Assembly (NCBI GenBank): GCA_018396635.1
Contig: JAGTQE010000001.1
Span: forward strand, 1-64,000
Direction of reading: 5' to 3'
Origin: Candidatus Bathyarchaeota archaeon
GTDB lineage: Archaea > Thermoproteota > Bathyarchaeia > Bathyarchaeales > DTEX01
DNA: 64,000 nucleotides
Shown here: positions 16,336 to 25,995 of the stretch, piece by piece
How the letters are laid out: each line of letters starts with the position of its first letter
Numbering within the stretch: the stretch's first letter is position 1
The notes under the pieces: model-generated
What the model saw: the letters and a program-made list of their open reading frames with translations, nothing else
Told to the model about the DNA's origin: nothing
The model's database searches: none
Translations under genes and position numbers: made by a program

Positions 16336-17217
16336 ATGGGCGTGGATGTAAAGAGGCTTATTGAAATAATCTCTGAGGATGTTCCAAGAAGGAGGACACC
16401 GATACATCAAATTGTCCTCTCATTTGTGCTCAGGGACTTTAAGATTTGGTGGACGTATAAATTTTGGCTTCTCCTAGAGCTGTCGGGCATAGTTCTATTT
16501 GTCGTAACATACTATCTCTTCTCCTTAATCACGACGCCACAGCAGGTTCAGGAGGCGGGCTATGTAGTCGGCGGCTACTTTACCTTTGCGCTTATAGGTA
16601 TAGCCTTCCAGCAATACGTGCATTTTGCTGTTCAGAGCATAAATGAGAGCATACGTGAGGAGCAGTGGAATGGCACTATAGAGACAATATTATCGACTGC
16701 AACAGACTTTAAGATCTTTCTACTAGGGGAAGTCTGCTTCTCATTCATAGTATCATCAACGCTACTACTGATCTCATTGTTAGTTGGCATACTTCTGGGC
16801 GCAGAATTCTATACGACCCCGCTCTCAATCCTAACCACAATAATATTAACTATACTGTTGATTGCAAGCCACATGTGCATTGGCATACTTAGCGCCGGCG
16901 TAATAATGAAGGTTAAGCAGGGTAGTCCCGTAACATGGGCTTTCTCATGGCTTAGTCAGCTGGTTTCAGGGGTATTCTATCCGCTTAAACTCCTGCCATG
17001 GTACCTCGAATGGGTTGGTAAGGCTTTCCCATTAACCTACTCTCTAGACGGGATAAGGCTGTGCCTCCAGTCAGGGAAGGATTTAACGTCACCCGCAATT
17101 CTCTCCAACGTAATAAGCCTAATAATCTTTATAGCTGTGATGGCGCCCATATCGCTATACGTCTTCAAAATTGGATATGACGCCGCTAGGAGAGATGGTT
17201 CTCTAGGTCAGTATTAG
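16336..17217 (+). CDS. ABC-2 type transporter permease
   Basis: Second 293-residue permease of the operon, with six hydrophobic segments and the paired motifs REEQWNGTIETILSTATD and LVSGVFYPLKLLP, in the same positions as in its upstream neighbour. The two permeases with the upstream ATPase form one ABC-2 transporter. The gene ends the operon and converges with the NapH-like gene. Confidence 0.9.
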   Translation: MGVDVKRLIEIISEDVPRRRTPIHQIVLSFVLRDFKIWWTYKFWLLLELSGIVLFVVTYYLFSLITTPQQVQEAGYVVGGYFTFALIGIAFQQYVHFAVQSINESIREEQWNGTIETILSTATDFKIFLLGEVCFSFIVSSTLLLISLLVGILLGAEFYTTPLSILTTIILTILLIASHMCIGILSAGVIMKVKQGSPVTWAFSWLSQLVSGVFYPLKLLPWYLEWVGKAFPLTYSLDGIRLCLQSGKDLTSPAILSNVISLIIFIAVMAPISLYVFKIGYDAARRDGSLGQY

Positions 17218-17241
17218 GTACCACATTTAGCAATTTCCTTT

Positions 17242-18180
17242 TTATGGAAACTTTGGTTTTATGGCTTTGACTGGACATGCTGCAATGCATCTGAGACAAT
17301 ATATGCATTCTGGATCAGTTATCTTCTCCGCAGACAGCTTTAATATTGGCACATTCATCGGACACTTCTCCTCACACATGCGGCAGCCAACCTTCCTACA
17401 TCGTACAATATCTCTTCTTAGGCCAAGCAGGCTAAATCGGCTTATAAGCGCTGAGAAAGCTCCTTGAGGGCACACATATCTGCACCAAGCTCTTGGGATC
17501 CGCACCGCCAAAAATAGTATAGCGATTAGTATCACTAATCTAATGATTAGCAGCGGCGTTATAGTTAGATATTCGAATCCGAGACTTATAGAGATCAATA
17601 TTGCGGAGAGCAATCTGGGAAGGGCTGCAAAAAGCGTGTCCGAGGGGCTTAGAACATTAAATGGTGCTTGCGCAAATAAGCCCAGCATCTCCCTATAGAC
17701 CCTTCCGGCTACGCTGAGCTGCGCCAGAGACAGTGAGACACTTATCAGCAAGATTAAACCTAAAATGAAGTACTTTAGTCCTATGAGACTTTTATGCGTC
17801 TTGGGTGATATCACAAATTTTCTAGTCTCGCCGGCTGCAAGAATGTCTTGGATTAAGCCCATTGGACATACCCATCCACATAAAGCTCTGCCAGTTAAGA
17901 CGCTGAATAAGATTATTGATGCTAAGGGTAACAGTGGAAATACGGAGTCATATATCATCTTCTGAATGGCGCTTAAGGCTTCGCCAGCTATCCTGTAAGG
18001 TAAACCGGAGGGTAGCAGTATTGGCAGCACTAGCGGGATAGCTGACAAGCCAAATATGGCTGAATTAAGGAATATCAAAAAGAAGAATTGCATAATTCTC
18101 CTGACAACCTCAAATATTATAAACCTAGACCTTAAAGTTACGGACATGACGCTTTTAAGACTCTTCATAAATGGCGTCAT
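17242..18180 (-). CDS. NapH/CcoG-like polytopic membrane ferredoxin
   Basis: About five or six membrane segments carry the conserved loop motifs CGWVCPMGLIQDI (near residue 100) and CRYVCPQGAFSALI (near residue 228). Two [4Fe-4S] motifs follow at the C-terminus: CRMCEEKCPM and CIYCLRCIAACPVKAI. Proteins of this type pass electrons between quinones or flavins and periplasmic or cytoplasmic redox partners. No nap, nos or mau partner is nearby, so its partner is unknown. It is a single gene, divergent from the GH4 gene. Confidence 0.88.
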   Translation of the reverse strand: MTPFMKSLKSVMSVTLRSRFIIFEVVRRIMQFFFLIFLNSAIFGLSAIPLVLPILLPSGLPYRIAGEALSAIQKMIYDSVFPLLPLASIILFSVLTGRALCGWVCPMGLIQDILAAGETRKFVISPKTHKSLIGLKYFILGLILLISVSLSLAQLSVAGRVYREMLGLFAQAPFNVLSPSDTLFAALPRLLSAILISISLGFEYLTITPLLIIRLVILIAILFLAVRIPRAWCRYVCPQGAFSALISRFSLLGLRRDIVRCRKVGCRMCEEKCPMNVPILKLSAEKITDPECIYCLRCIAACPVKAIKPKFP

Positions 18181-18320
18181 CTCAACACTTATCTAAGTTA
18201 AATATTATTATGGTGGGAGGGCATTAATTAATTTTAAGAAGTTTAGTTCTTGACGAGTAACGCAAATAAGAAGGCGTCTTTTATGTAAGAACTGTGAAGG
18301 CTCTTAAGTGAGGGTGTTAA

Positions 18321-19637
18321 ATGGTTAAAATTACTATTATTGGCGCCGGGAGCCATGTGTTTTCTAGGAGGCTCATAACCGACATATTATCCTATCCGGA
18401 GCTTAGGGAGAGCACTATAGCATTGATGGATATAGACAAGGATAGGCTCGACCTCATAACCGCTTTCACCAAGAGACTTATTGAACAATATAATTTTAAG
18501 ACTAAAGTTGAGTCTACAACTGACAGGAGAGCTGCGCTCGAGGGCGCCGATTATGTAATAGTCTCCATTAGAGTTGGAGGCTTTGAGGCATATAGGCTTG
18601 ATCTTGAGATCCCAGCAAAGTATGGCGTCATCCAAGGAATTGGAGACACTATTGGCCCTGGAGGAGTTTTTTATGGTTTACGGCATGTTCCAGTGATCTT
18701 AGATATATGCTATGACATGGAAAACTTATGTCCAGACGCCCTACTCATAAACTACACAAATCCGATGGCTATAATATGTTGGGCTATAAACGATTACACA
18801 CGTATAAAGAGCGTTGGTCTATGCCATAGCGTTCAGGGAACTGCTGCTGAGCTGGCACGCTATCTTGGCGTTCCAGTTGAGGAGCTCTCCTATTGGGTTG
18901 CTGGCATAAATCATATGGCGTGGTTTCTAGAGCTTAAATGGCGTGGAATAGATGCGTATCCTATGCTTAGAGAGAAATTTAAGGATCCAAGTGTCTATAT
19001 GAGGGATGACGCTCATTGGGCTGGAGCTGACATTGTTAGGGTTGAGATCTTTAGGGCATTTGGATACTTTAACACCGAGTCCAGTCAACATATGTCAGAG
19101 TACGTTCCCTACTTCAGGAAGAGGCCCGAACTCTTCAAAAGATTCAAGCTAGCTAATCCCTTAGAAAGATTAGATGCCATGGAGAAGAGGAGGGCATTGC
19201 AAGATGAGGAGCTGAGAAGGCTTCTTGCGGAGGGATATAAGTTCCCCTTAAACAGGAGTCAAGAATACTGCTCATACATAATTCACTCCATTGAAACAGG
19301 GATTCCGAGGAGGATAAATGGCAACGTTAGAAACAATTGGCTTATAACAAACTTGCCCCATGGATGTTGCGTTGAGGTTCCATGCCTGGTTGACAAAAAT
19401 GGCATACATCCATGTTATGTGGGTAATCTTCCACCCCAATGCGCAGCACTAAATAGAACGAATATCAACGTTCAGGAGCTGGCTGTTAAAGCGGCGGTTG
19501 AGAAGGATAAGACCTTGGCTTTTCAAGCTATTCTCCTTGACCCGCTGACGAGCGCGATACTAACGATAGATGAGATCGAGCGGATGGTTGATGAGATGTT
19601 TAGGGCTGAGGCTAAATACCTGCCCGGCTTTAAATAA
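18321..19637 (+). CDS. Glycoside hydrolase family 4, alpha-galactosidase-like
   Basis: GH4 enzymes use NAD+ and a divalent metal to cleave glycosides by a redox mechanism. The 438-residue protein starts with the Rossmann motif IIGAGSHVFSRRL and has LINYTNPMAI, the metal-binding CHSVQGTAAEL near residue 174 and GINHMAWFLEL near residue 201. The CHSVQG form is the one seen in MelA-type alpha-galactosidases rather than in 6-phospho-beta-glucosidases. No signal peptide is present, so substrates are likely imported sugars. It starts a run of sugar and amino-acid genes. Confidence 0.87.
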   Translation: MVKITIIGAGSHVFSRRLITDILSYPELRESTIALMDIDKDRLDLITAFTKRLIEQYNFKTKVESTTDRRAALEGADYVIVSIRVGGFEAYRLDLEIPAKYGVIQGIGDTIGPGGVFYGLRHVPVILDICYDMENLCPDALLINYTNPMAIICWAINDYTRIKSVGLCHSVQGTAAELARYLGVPVEELSYWVAGINHMAWFLELKWRGIDAYPMLREKFKDPSVYMRDDAHWAGADIVRVEIFRAFGYFNTESSQHMSEYVPYFRKRPELFKRFKLANPLERLDAMEKRRALQDEELRRLLAEGYKFPLNRSQEYCSYIIHSIETGIPRRINGNVRNNWLITNLPHGCCVEVPCLVDKNGIHPCYVGNLPPQCAALNRTNINVQELAVKAAVEKDKTLAFQAILLDPLTSAILTIDEIERMVDEMFRAEAKYLPGFK

Positions 19638-19681
19638 CCTTTGAGAGGAAAGAGATGGGGCTTGGGAAGGTTTGATGAATA

Positions 19682-20488
19682 ATGTGCGTCAATATTATTG
19701 AGGTGCCTAAAATAGACTTTGAGAAAACAATTTGTGAAATAGTTGGCTTTATAAGGGGTGAGGTTGAGAAGGCGGGGGCAGCAGGCGTTGTTTTAGGCTT
19801 AAGCGGCGGCATAGATAGCAGTTTAGCCGCAGCCCTCTGTGTCCGAGCCTTGGGTAATAGTAGGGTTCTGGGCATAATAATGCCTACGAGCTTTACTCCC
19901 AGAGAGGATCTTGAGGATGCATTAGAATTATCTAGGATACTTGGCATAAGGTCGATTTTAATTAATATTGACGATATATGTGAGGCTATTGTGAAAACAT
20001 TAGGCGTAAATCCTAATGATCCGAAGAACAAACTTCCGCTGGCTAATGTGCGCGCTAGAGTTAGAATGGTAATATTGTACTTCTATGCAAACCTTTACAA
20101 TTATCTTGTGGTTGGGACAAGCGATAGGAGTGAATATTTAATAGGTTACTTCACTAAGTATGGTGATGGCGCAGCCGACTTCTTTCCCATACGGCACCTC
20201 TATAAGACGCAGGTCAGGGAGCTGGCAGCATATATAGGTTTGCCGGAGAGAATTGTGAAGAAGCCTAGCAGCCCACAGCTGTACCCAGGACATAAGCTAT
20301 TGGATGAGGTCCCTGTAGATTACTCGATAATAGATCCAATACTAGTCGGATTATTTGAGAAGAATCTCCCAGTGGATGCAATCAGCAAGATACTTAACAT
20401 TCAACCTGAAATTGTCAGCGATATACAGCGTAGATTTTTGAGGAGCATGCATAAGAGGCTGCCTCCACCGGTGATCGAAAAAGGATAA
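19682..20488 (+). CDS. nadE: NH3-dependent NAD+ synthetase
   Basis: It converts deamido-NAD to NAD with ATP and ammonia. The 268-residue protein has the PP-loop LSGGIDSSLAAAL near residue 41, GTSDRSEYLIGYFTKYGDGAAD and the C-terminal SSPQLYPGHK. There is no glutaminase domain, so it uses ammonia. The ATG at 19682 lies about 40 bases after the GH4 gene and 50 bases before the aminotransferase gene, on the same strand. Confidence 0.94.
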   Translation: MCVNIIEVPKIDFEKTICEIVGFIRGEVEKAGAAGVVLGLSGGIDSSLAAALCVRALGNSRVLGIIMPTSFTPREDLEDALELSRILGIRSILINIDDICEAIVKTLGVNPNDPKNKLPLANVRARVRMVILYFYANLYNYLVVGTSDRSEYLIGYFTKYGDGAADFFPIRHLYKTQVRELAAYIGLPERIVKKPSSPQLYPGHKLLDEVPVDYSIIDPILVGLFEKNLPVDAISKILNIQPEIVSDIQRRFLRSMHKRLPPPVIEKG

Positions 20489-20538
20489 ATTTTCCGTAGT
20501 GAATTAGACTTTAGGTCCCATTTTATGGGGAATGAATC

Positions 20539-21711
20539 ATGAAGCTGGCGGATAGGATGAATATTATCAAGCCGTCCGGCACTATAGCTATGGCTGAGAA
20601 GGCTAGGGAGCTGGCGAGAAGCGGGAGGAAACTGTATAATCTAGATGTCGGCGAACCAGACTTCGATACGCCGGAACACATAAAGAGGGCTGCGATAGAT
20701 GCTCTAATGAGCGGCTTCACCCACTATACTTCAAGCCTTGGCATAATTGAGCTTAGAAGAGCCATCGCGGAGTATTTGAAGGATAGAAAAGGGGTTGACG
20801 TTAACCCAGAGAAGGAAATTATCGTAACTCCGGGAGCTAAGCATGCAATATACTGCGCATGCATGGCTACCCTAGATCCGGGCGACGAGGTTCTTGTCTT
20901 AACGCCAACTTGGCCTACCCATTTCACATGCGTTGAGGCTGCAGGTGCAAAGGTTATTGAAGTTCCATGCGGGGATTCGTACAGTCTAGATGAGGAGGCT
21001 CTTAAACGGAGCATAAGTGATAAGACAAAGATGATTATTGTTAACTCTCCAAATAACCCGACGGGCGGAGCCCTGAGCATAGATGAGCTTAAAGTCATAG
21101 CGGATATGGCGTCGGATCACAATCTGCTTATTCTTTCGGATGAAGTCTACGATGAGATAATTTACAACGGATTTAAGACTAAGAGTATGGCGAGCTTTGA
21201 TGAGGTTAAGGAGAATGTGATCCTCATAAATGGCTTTAGCAAAACCTATGCTATGACTGGCTGGAGGCTCGGCTATGCTGTCGCAAACGAAATTATAATA
21301 GATGCAATGAATAGAATTCAGCAGGCGACAACAACATGCCCAGCAAGTTTCATACAGAAGGCTGGGATAGCCGCCCTTAAAGGGCCGCAAGAATGCGTCA
21401 AGAGGATGATTGAAGAATTCGATCGGAGGAGGAAATATATTGTGAAGGCCCTTAACGAAATACCCGGCGTGAAGTGCCCCATGCCGAAGGGCGCCTTTTA
21501 CGTCTTCCCCAGGCTCCTAAACCTTAATATGCCGAGCTTTGAGATTAGCATGAGACTTCTTGAGGAGGAGGGTGTATCCACCACGCCTGGAAGCGCCTTT
21601 GGATCATGTGGTGAGGGCCATATCAGGATATCTTATGCTACGAGCTTCGAAACGATCGTGGAGGCTATGGAAAGGATTAAGAACTTCATTGATAAATATT
21701 CAAAGGTGTAG
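20539..21711 (+). CDS. Class I pyridoxal-phosphate aminotransferase (aspartate aminotransferase-like)
   Basis: A 390-residue fold-type I aminotransferase. Landmarks are NLDVGEPDFDTPEHI at the N-terminus, NSPNNPTGG near residue 172, the PLP lysine in GFSKTYAMTGWRLGY near residue 235 and the C-terminal HIRISYA carboxylate-binding arginine. It probably uses aspartate and 2-oxoglutarate, but related enzymes act on other amino acids. The M42 peptidase gene starts 22 bases after its stop. Confidence 0.9.
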   Translation: MKLADRMNIIKPSGTIAMAEKARELARSGRKLYNLDVGEPDFDTPEHIKRAAIDALMSGFTHYTSSLGIIELRRAIAEYLKDRKGVDVNPEKEIIVTPGAKHAIYCACMATLDPGDEVLVLTPTWPTHFTCVEAAGAKVIEVPCGDSYSLDEEALKRSISDKTKMIIVNSPNNPTGGALSIDELKVIADMASDHNLLILSDEVYDEIIYNGFKTKSMASFDEVKENVILINGFSKTYAMTGWRLGYAVANEIIIDAMNRIQQATTTCPASFIQKAGIAALKGPQECVKRMIEEFDRRRKYIVKALNEIPGVKCPMPKGAFYVFPRLLNLNMPSFEISMRLLEEEGVSTTPGSAFGSCGEGHIRISYATSFETIVEAMERIKNFIDKYSKV

Positions 21712-21733
21712 ATCACTTTGGTGGTGCGGTAAA

Positions 21734-22825
21734 TTGTTTGATGAAAAGTCCATAGAAGTCTTAAAGAGAATGGTTGAATCATTTGGTCCATCAGGGTTTG
21801 AGAGGGAAACTGCTAGAATAATAAAGGAATATATGAAGTCATTCTCAGACGAAATATTAACTGATAAGCTTGGCTCAGTAGTGTTTGTCTGTAGAGGGGA
21901 ATGTGAGCGGCCGCATGTCCTTCTGGCTGCACATATCGATGAAGTTGGATTTGTCGTCTCAGGTATAGATGAGAGTACTGGCTTCCTATCATTCAACCCA
22001 CTCGGAGGGTGGTGGGATCAGGTACTTCTATCACAGAGGGTTGTGGTTAGAACTGAGAAGGGAGATTTATATGGCGTTATAGCGGCTAAGCCCCCACATC
22101 TATTAACCGATGAGGAGAGGCAGAAACCGGTTGACAGAAGAAACATGTATATTGATATAGGTGTAACCTCTGGCAAAGAAGCCGTTGAGGCTGGGGTAAA
22201 GATCGGCGACCCAGTTGTTCCATGGTCACCATTCATGTTAATCAATAACGGTAAGGTTGCGATGGGAAAGGCATTCGATGATAGGATAGGCGCATTTGTT
22301 ATGATGGAGGCCATCCGAAGGATAAGGGAAAATAAGATAAGCCATCCAAATACTATTTATGGCGCGGCAACGGTTCAGGAGGAGGTTGGAGCTAGGGGTG
22401 CACAGACAGTAGCCCACATAGTAGACCCCGACGTTGCATTGGTCATAGAAGTTGATATTGCTGGAGATGTTCCGGGGATAAAGCCTAACGAGGCTCCAAC
22501 AAAGATGGGTAAGGGTCCAACGCTATGCACATATGATAGCAGTATGATTCCAAATCAACCCCTAAAGGAATTTGTTATTAAAGTGGCTAAGGAAGCTGGA
22601 ATACCATTACAATTATCTCAGATAGCTAGGGGTGGAACCGATGCTGGCAGAATTCACATCAGTAGAGCCGGATGCCCAAGCGTAGTTATAGGTGTGCCAA
22701 CGAGGCACATACACAGCCATGTGGGCCTGGTGAACATGGAGGACGTTGAGAACGCTGTTAAGCTGGTGATCGAGATCGTGAAAAGGCTTAATAAAGAGAG
22801 AGTTGAGAGCTTTACGGCTATATGA
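21734..22825 (+). CDS. M42-family aminopeptidase (TET-like)
   Basis: A cytoplasmic metallo-aminopeptidase that degrades short peptides, usually as a tetrahedral dodecamer. Metal and catalytic motifs are AHIDEVGF, AFDDRIGAF, QEEVGARGA, EVDIAGD and the final HIHSH. I moved the start from the track's 21560 to TTG 21734 because homologs begin just before LKRMVESFGPSG. The longer form overlaps the aminotransferase and reads arginine-rich out-of-frame sequence, while GGTGGTG lies just upstream of 21734. Length is then 363 residues, normal for M42. Confidence 0.9.
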   Translation: MFDEKSIEVLKRMVESFGPSGFERETARIIKEYMKSFSDEILTDKLGSVVFVCRGECERPHVLLAAHIDEVGFVVSGIDESTGFLSFNPLGGWWDQVLLSQRVVVRTEKGDLYGVIAAKPPHLLTDEERQKPVDRRNMYIDIGVTSGKEAVEAGVKIGDPVVPWSPFMLINNGKVAMGKAFDDRIGAFVMMEAIRRIRENKISHPNTIYGAATVQEEVGARGAQTVAHIVDPDVALVIEVDIAGDVPGIKPNEAPTKMGKGPTLCTYDSSMIPNQPLKEFVIKVAKEAGIPLQLSQIARGGTDAGRIHISRAGCPSVVIGVPTRHIHSHVGLVNMEDVENAVKLVIEIVKRLNKERVESFTAI

Positions 22826-22837
22826 GTCTAGGAGTAG

Positions 22838-23749
22838 ATGGCATTGATAGTTGAAGAGAAAATTATTGATGGCTTTAAAGTTAAGATAGCATCGATAGGC
22901 GATGTGCTTATTGGAGCTGCCTGCGACATAGGTCCAAGAATACTTTATCTTGCAAGCGCTAAGAAGCCAGAATTAAATCTCTTCGGCATCCTTCCGGATG
23001 CGGGTGTGGAGACGCCTGAAGGGTTCTGGAGAATCTATGGCGGCCACAGGTTATGGGCTGCCCCAGAAGCTAAGCCACGCTCATACTCACTAGACAATCA
23101 ACCAGTGAAAATAGAGACCGACGCAGACACCCTAACAATCTATGGGAACCCTGAAGAGAAAAACTCCATACAGAAAGAGATAATAGTGAAGGCGAGCTCG
23201 GACGGGGGCATTCAACTCACTCATAGGATTAGAAATATTGGCCGGTGGCCGATTAAGCTAGCGTGCTGGGCCCTCTCAGTGATGCGGAAGAACGGTTTCG
23301 CAATAATACCAATTAGGCCCATGAAGATTGATGCTGAAGGACTATTGCCAGATAGACGAATCTCAATATGGCCATACACAGACATGGCTGATAAGAGGCT
23401 TAAGATGACAAGCGAGTACATCTTTGTCAAGCAAGATCCTAAAGCTGGTGGGCCACTTAAGATCGGCGCAAATGCCAATCCAAGCTGGGCCGCCTACTGG
23501 GTTGAAGGGTTCCTGTTCCTTAAGCAATTCCGATATTGCAGTGAAGCTGAATATCCGGACTTTGGCTGCAGCGTTGAAGTCTACACAAACCCAAATATGC
23601 TTGAGCTCGAAACGCTCGGCCCACTTGAAACTGTTAAACCATCATGTGCAACTGAGCACGTAGAGATCTGGAGAATATTTAACGTCGGAAAGATTAAGAT
23701 GAAACCGGAGAGCATTAAAGAGAAGATTGAACCACTAATAAAAGTTTAA
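22838..23749 (+). CDS. DUF4380-like protein, galactose-mutarotase-type fold
   Basis: A 303-residue, beta-rich protein with CDIGPRILYL near the N-terminus, GGHRLWAAPE near residue 68 and NGFAIIPIRPM near residue 152. This pattern fits DUF4380, a family related to aldose 1-epimerases. Binding or epimerisation of a sugar is likely, but catalytic residues are not established. It lies 12 bases after the M42 gene and precedes a sugar-type dehydrogenase, which agrees with a carbohydrate role. Confidence 0.72.
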   Translation: MALIVEEKIIDGFKVKIASIGDVLIGAACDIGPRILYLASAKKPELNLFGILPDAGVETPEGFWRIYGGHRLWAAPEAKPRSYSLDNQPVKIETDADTLTIYGNPEEKNSIQKEIIVKASSDGGIQLTHRIRNIGRWPIKLACWALSVMRKNGFAIIPIRPMKIDAEGLLPDRRISIWPYTDMADKRLKMTSEYIFVKQDPKAGGPLKIGANANPSWAAYWVEGFLFLKQFRYCSEAEYPDFGCSVEVYTNPNMLELETLGPLETVKPSCATEHVEIWRIFNVGKIKMKPESIKEKIEPLIKV

Positions 23750-23864
23750 GACGTCAGATCTATGAATGCGGCTCCAGGAAACTATCGGCTAAGGGAGGGC
23801 TAGACCAGTATAAATCGCCTAAAAGGAAAAAATAAAAATTAACAATATTAAATTGGTGTTTCCA

Positions 23865-24893
23865 ATGTCTGCACCCATTAAAGTTGGCATAGTTGGCTGC
23901 GGTAGCATTAGCTGGGAGCATGTTAGGCGGCTTAGCCTGCTAGGTAAGGATGAAGCCCATATATCCGCACTATGCGATATAGATCGGCAGAGGGCTGAAA
24001 AGCTAGCCGAATATGTGAACATCTACAGGAACATCGCTCCTAAGCCATTAGGCCCAGACAACATCTTCGAAGACTACGACGATATGCTTGAAGAATCGGA
24101 CCTCAACGCAGTAATTATATGTACGCCACACGCCCTACATTATGAGCAAACAATTAAGGCCTTTAGACGAAACCTACATGTTCTTGTTGAGAAGCCCATG
24201 GCCGTCTCAGTTAAAGAGGCTGAGGAGATGGTGAAGGAAGCGGCAAGTCGAAAACTTGTCCTCACTGTTGGATATCAGAGACACTGCCAACCCGAATACT
24301 ATTATGCCAGAAAAAAGATTTTAAGTGGAGAGCTAGGCGAACCACACATTATAGTCGGCTGGCTAGTACAGAATCTCGTAGCAGCTGGCAGATTTTACCT
24401 AGACCCAAAAATGTCTGGCGGAGGTCAGATTAAAGCATCCGGAACCCACCTTATAGATGCAATCCTATGGATTACAGATCTAGAGCCCGTAAGGGTCAAG
24501 GCGCTTATGGATAGGGCTGGACTGCCAGCTGATATATACGCTGTCCTGGCGGTTGAATTATCAAATGGCGCGTTGGCATCAATAGCTATATCTGGAGGAC
24601 ATACAAGACCGCATACCGGCGTAACCGATGAAGTCAGAGTCTGGTGCTCTAAGGGGGCAATACATATAGTTGATGGATCGGTCTATGTTGAGGACTCGCA
24701 ATCAAACATAACAAAGATTGACAGAGGAATGCTCCCAAGGCCCAGCCCAAATCCAGATGTAAACTTCATAAGGACAATATTAGGTAAGGAGGAGAACTTA
24801 ATACCGGGCATATGCGGATTAAGAGCGACAAAGCTTGAGGAGATGGCTTACATGGATGTGGGGCAGCCGATACCGAGCAAACTTAAAAGATAA
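23865..24893 (+). CDS. Gfo/Idh/MocA-family oxidoreductase
   Basis: An NAD(P)-dependent sugar or inositol dehydrogenase. The protein has the Rossmann motif VGIVGCGSISWEH, the signature VEKPMAVSVKEAEEMV near residue 105 and a C-terminal GGGQIKASGTHLIDAILW domain with the catalytic histidine. I prefer ATG 23865 to the track's TTG 23853 because the N-terminus then begins four residues before the Rossmann strand, as is usual. It converges with the LDH2-type gene. Confidence 0.88.
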   Translation: MSAPIKVGIVGCGSISWEHVRRLSLLGKDEAHISALCDIDRQRAEKLAEYVNIYRNIAPKPLGPDNIFEDYDDMLEESDLNAVIICTPHALHYEQTIKAFRRNLHVLVEKPMAVSVKEAEEMVKEAASRKLVLTVGYQRHCQPEYYYARKKILSGELGEPHIIVGWLVQNLVAAGRFYLDPKMSGGGQIKASGTHLIDAILWITDLEPVRVKALMDRAGLPADIYAVLAVELSNGALASIAISGGHTRPHTGVTDEVRVWCSKGAIHIVDGSVYVEDSQSNITKIDRGMLPRPSPNPDVNFIRTILGKEENLIPGICGLRATKLEEMAYMDVGQPIPSKLKR

Positions 24894-24906
24894 TTAACAA
24901 TAATTC

Positions 24907-25941
24907 CTATGGGATCTGGCTTAACCCAAGCTTTTTTGCAAGATTCACTATCTCCTCCCAGGTCTTCTCAGGCACATAAATGCCATCTCTAAGCCTAACC
25001 TTCTCAGTCAAATACTCCGGCTCCCCAGGTATGAGTATCTCTTTGAAGCCAGGCCTAGTCTTAGAGCCTTTAATGACCTTTACTAAGTCGCCAACTCTCC
25101 TCTTAAACTCCTCAACCGGCATAAACCTTTCAACATTTATGACCTCGATGAAGACCCCATTTCCCCTCTTGGTCTCCTCATATGCGCATCCAGCGCCAGT
25201 CAATATGCCGCTTAGAATTTCAATAGCTAATCCTAATCCAAATCCCTTATGCCCATGCTCGTCTCCGCCTAGAGGCAATATTGCTCCACCATCATAGAGA
25301 TCTTTTGGATTACTGCTTGGATTGCCATCCTTATCAATTATCCACCCAAGAGGTATCTTTTCACCCTTATGAAGGGCAACTCTAACCTTTCCCTCAGCAA
25401 CGACGCTTGTGGCTATATCTATGACAAGTGGAAACTCCAAATATGATGGGAAGGCGAAGCATATAGGCCCTGTTGAAAGCATCCTTTCCCTACCGCCAAA
25501 TGGCGCAACTATCTTAGTTGAGTTAGCCATAACCACGCCTATCATGTCATTCTCAGAGGCCATTACCGCATAGTCGGCTAGCCTACCAATATGGTTGCAG
25601 TTGTAGACGCAAACAACGCTTATGGCATTCCCCTTAGCTTTCTCTATCGCCAGATCCATAGCTCTCTTCGCAACAACTTGCCCGAAGCCCCAATTACCAT
25701 TTAAGATAGCTGTAGAGGGCGTTTCATTAACGATCTCAATATTAGCCCCCGGCTTTATAATTCCCTTCTCAATATCATTCACGTACTGTATTACCCGTAT
25801 AATGCCGTGGGAGTCGTGGCCAGCCAAATTAGCTTTAACGAGAAACTCTGAGACTAAACGTGCCTCCTCCAAGGGTGCTCCTGCGGCCAAAAATATTTTC
25901 GTTCCGACATCTATTAGCTGACTAGCGCTAAATATTGGCAT
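24907..25941 (-). CDS. LDH2/MDH2-family NAD(P)-dependent dehydrogenase
   Basis: A member of the YiaK/malate/ureidoglycolate dehydrogenase family, which reduces or oxidises 2-oxo acids or related compounds. Motifs are GHDSHGIIRVIQYV near residue 45, NCNHIGRLADYA and GGDEHGHKGFGLGL. The start at 25941 (MPIFSASQLID) has GGAGGTG six bases upstream, a better choice than the track's ATG 25956, which overlaps that sequence. Substrate is unknown; neighbouring sugar enzymes hint at a sugar-acid pathway. Confidence 0.85.
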   Translation of the reverse strand: MPIFSASQLIDVGTKIFLAAGAPLEEARLVSEFLVKANLAGHDSHGIIRVIQYVNDIEKGIIKPGANIEIVNETPSTAILNGNWGFGQVVAKRAMDLAIEKAKGNAISVVCVYNCNHIGRLADYAVMASENDMIGVVMANSTKIVAPFGGRERMLSTGPICFAFPSYLEFPLVIDIATSVVAEGKVRVALHKGEKIPLGWIIDKDGNPSSNPKDLYDGGAILPLGGDEHGHKGFGLGLAIEILSGILTGAGCAYEETKRGNGVFIEVINVERFMPVEEFKRRVGDLVKVIKGSKTRPGFKEILIPGEPEYLTEKVRLRDGIYVPEKTWEEIVNLAKKLGLSQIP

Positions 25942-25995
25942 AGGAGACACCTCCATCTGCAGGATGAGATGCTAATAGTTCTTAATACTACTATT

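Noticed and set aside
21560-21733. N-terminal extension of the M42 peptidase ORF
   Set aside because: It overlaps the aminotransferase in another frame and is arginine-rich without family similarity; TTG 21734 fits homologs.
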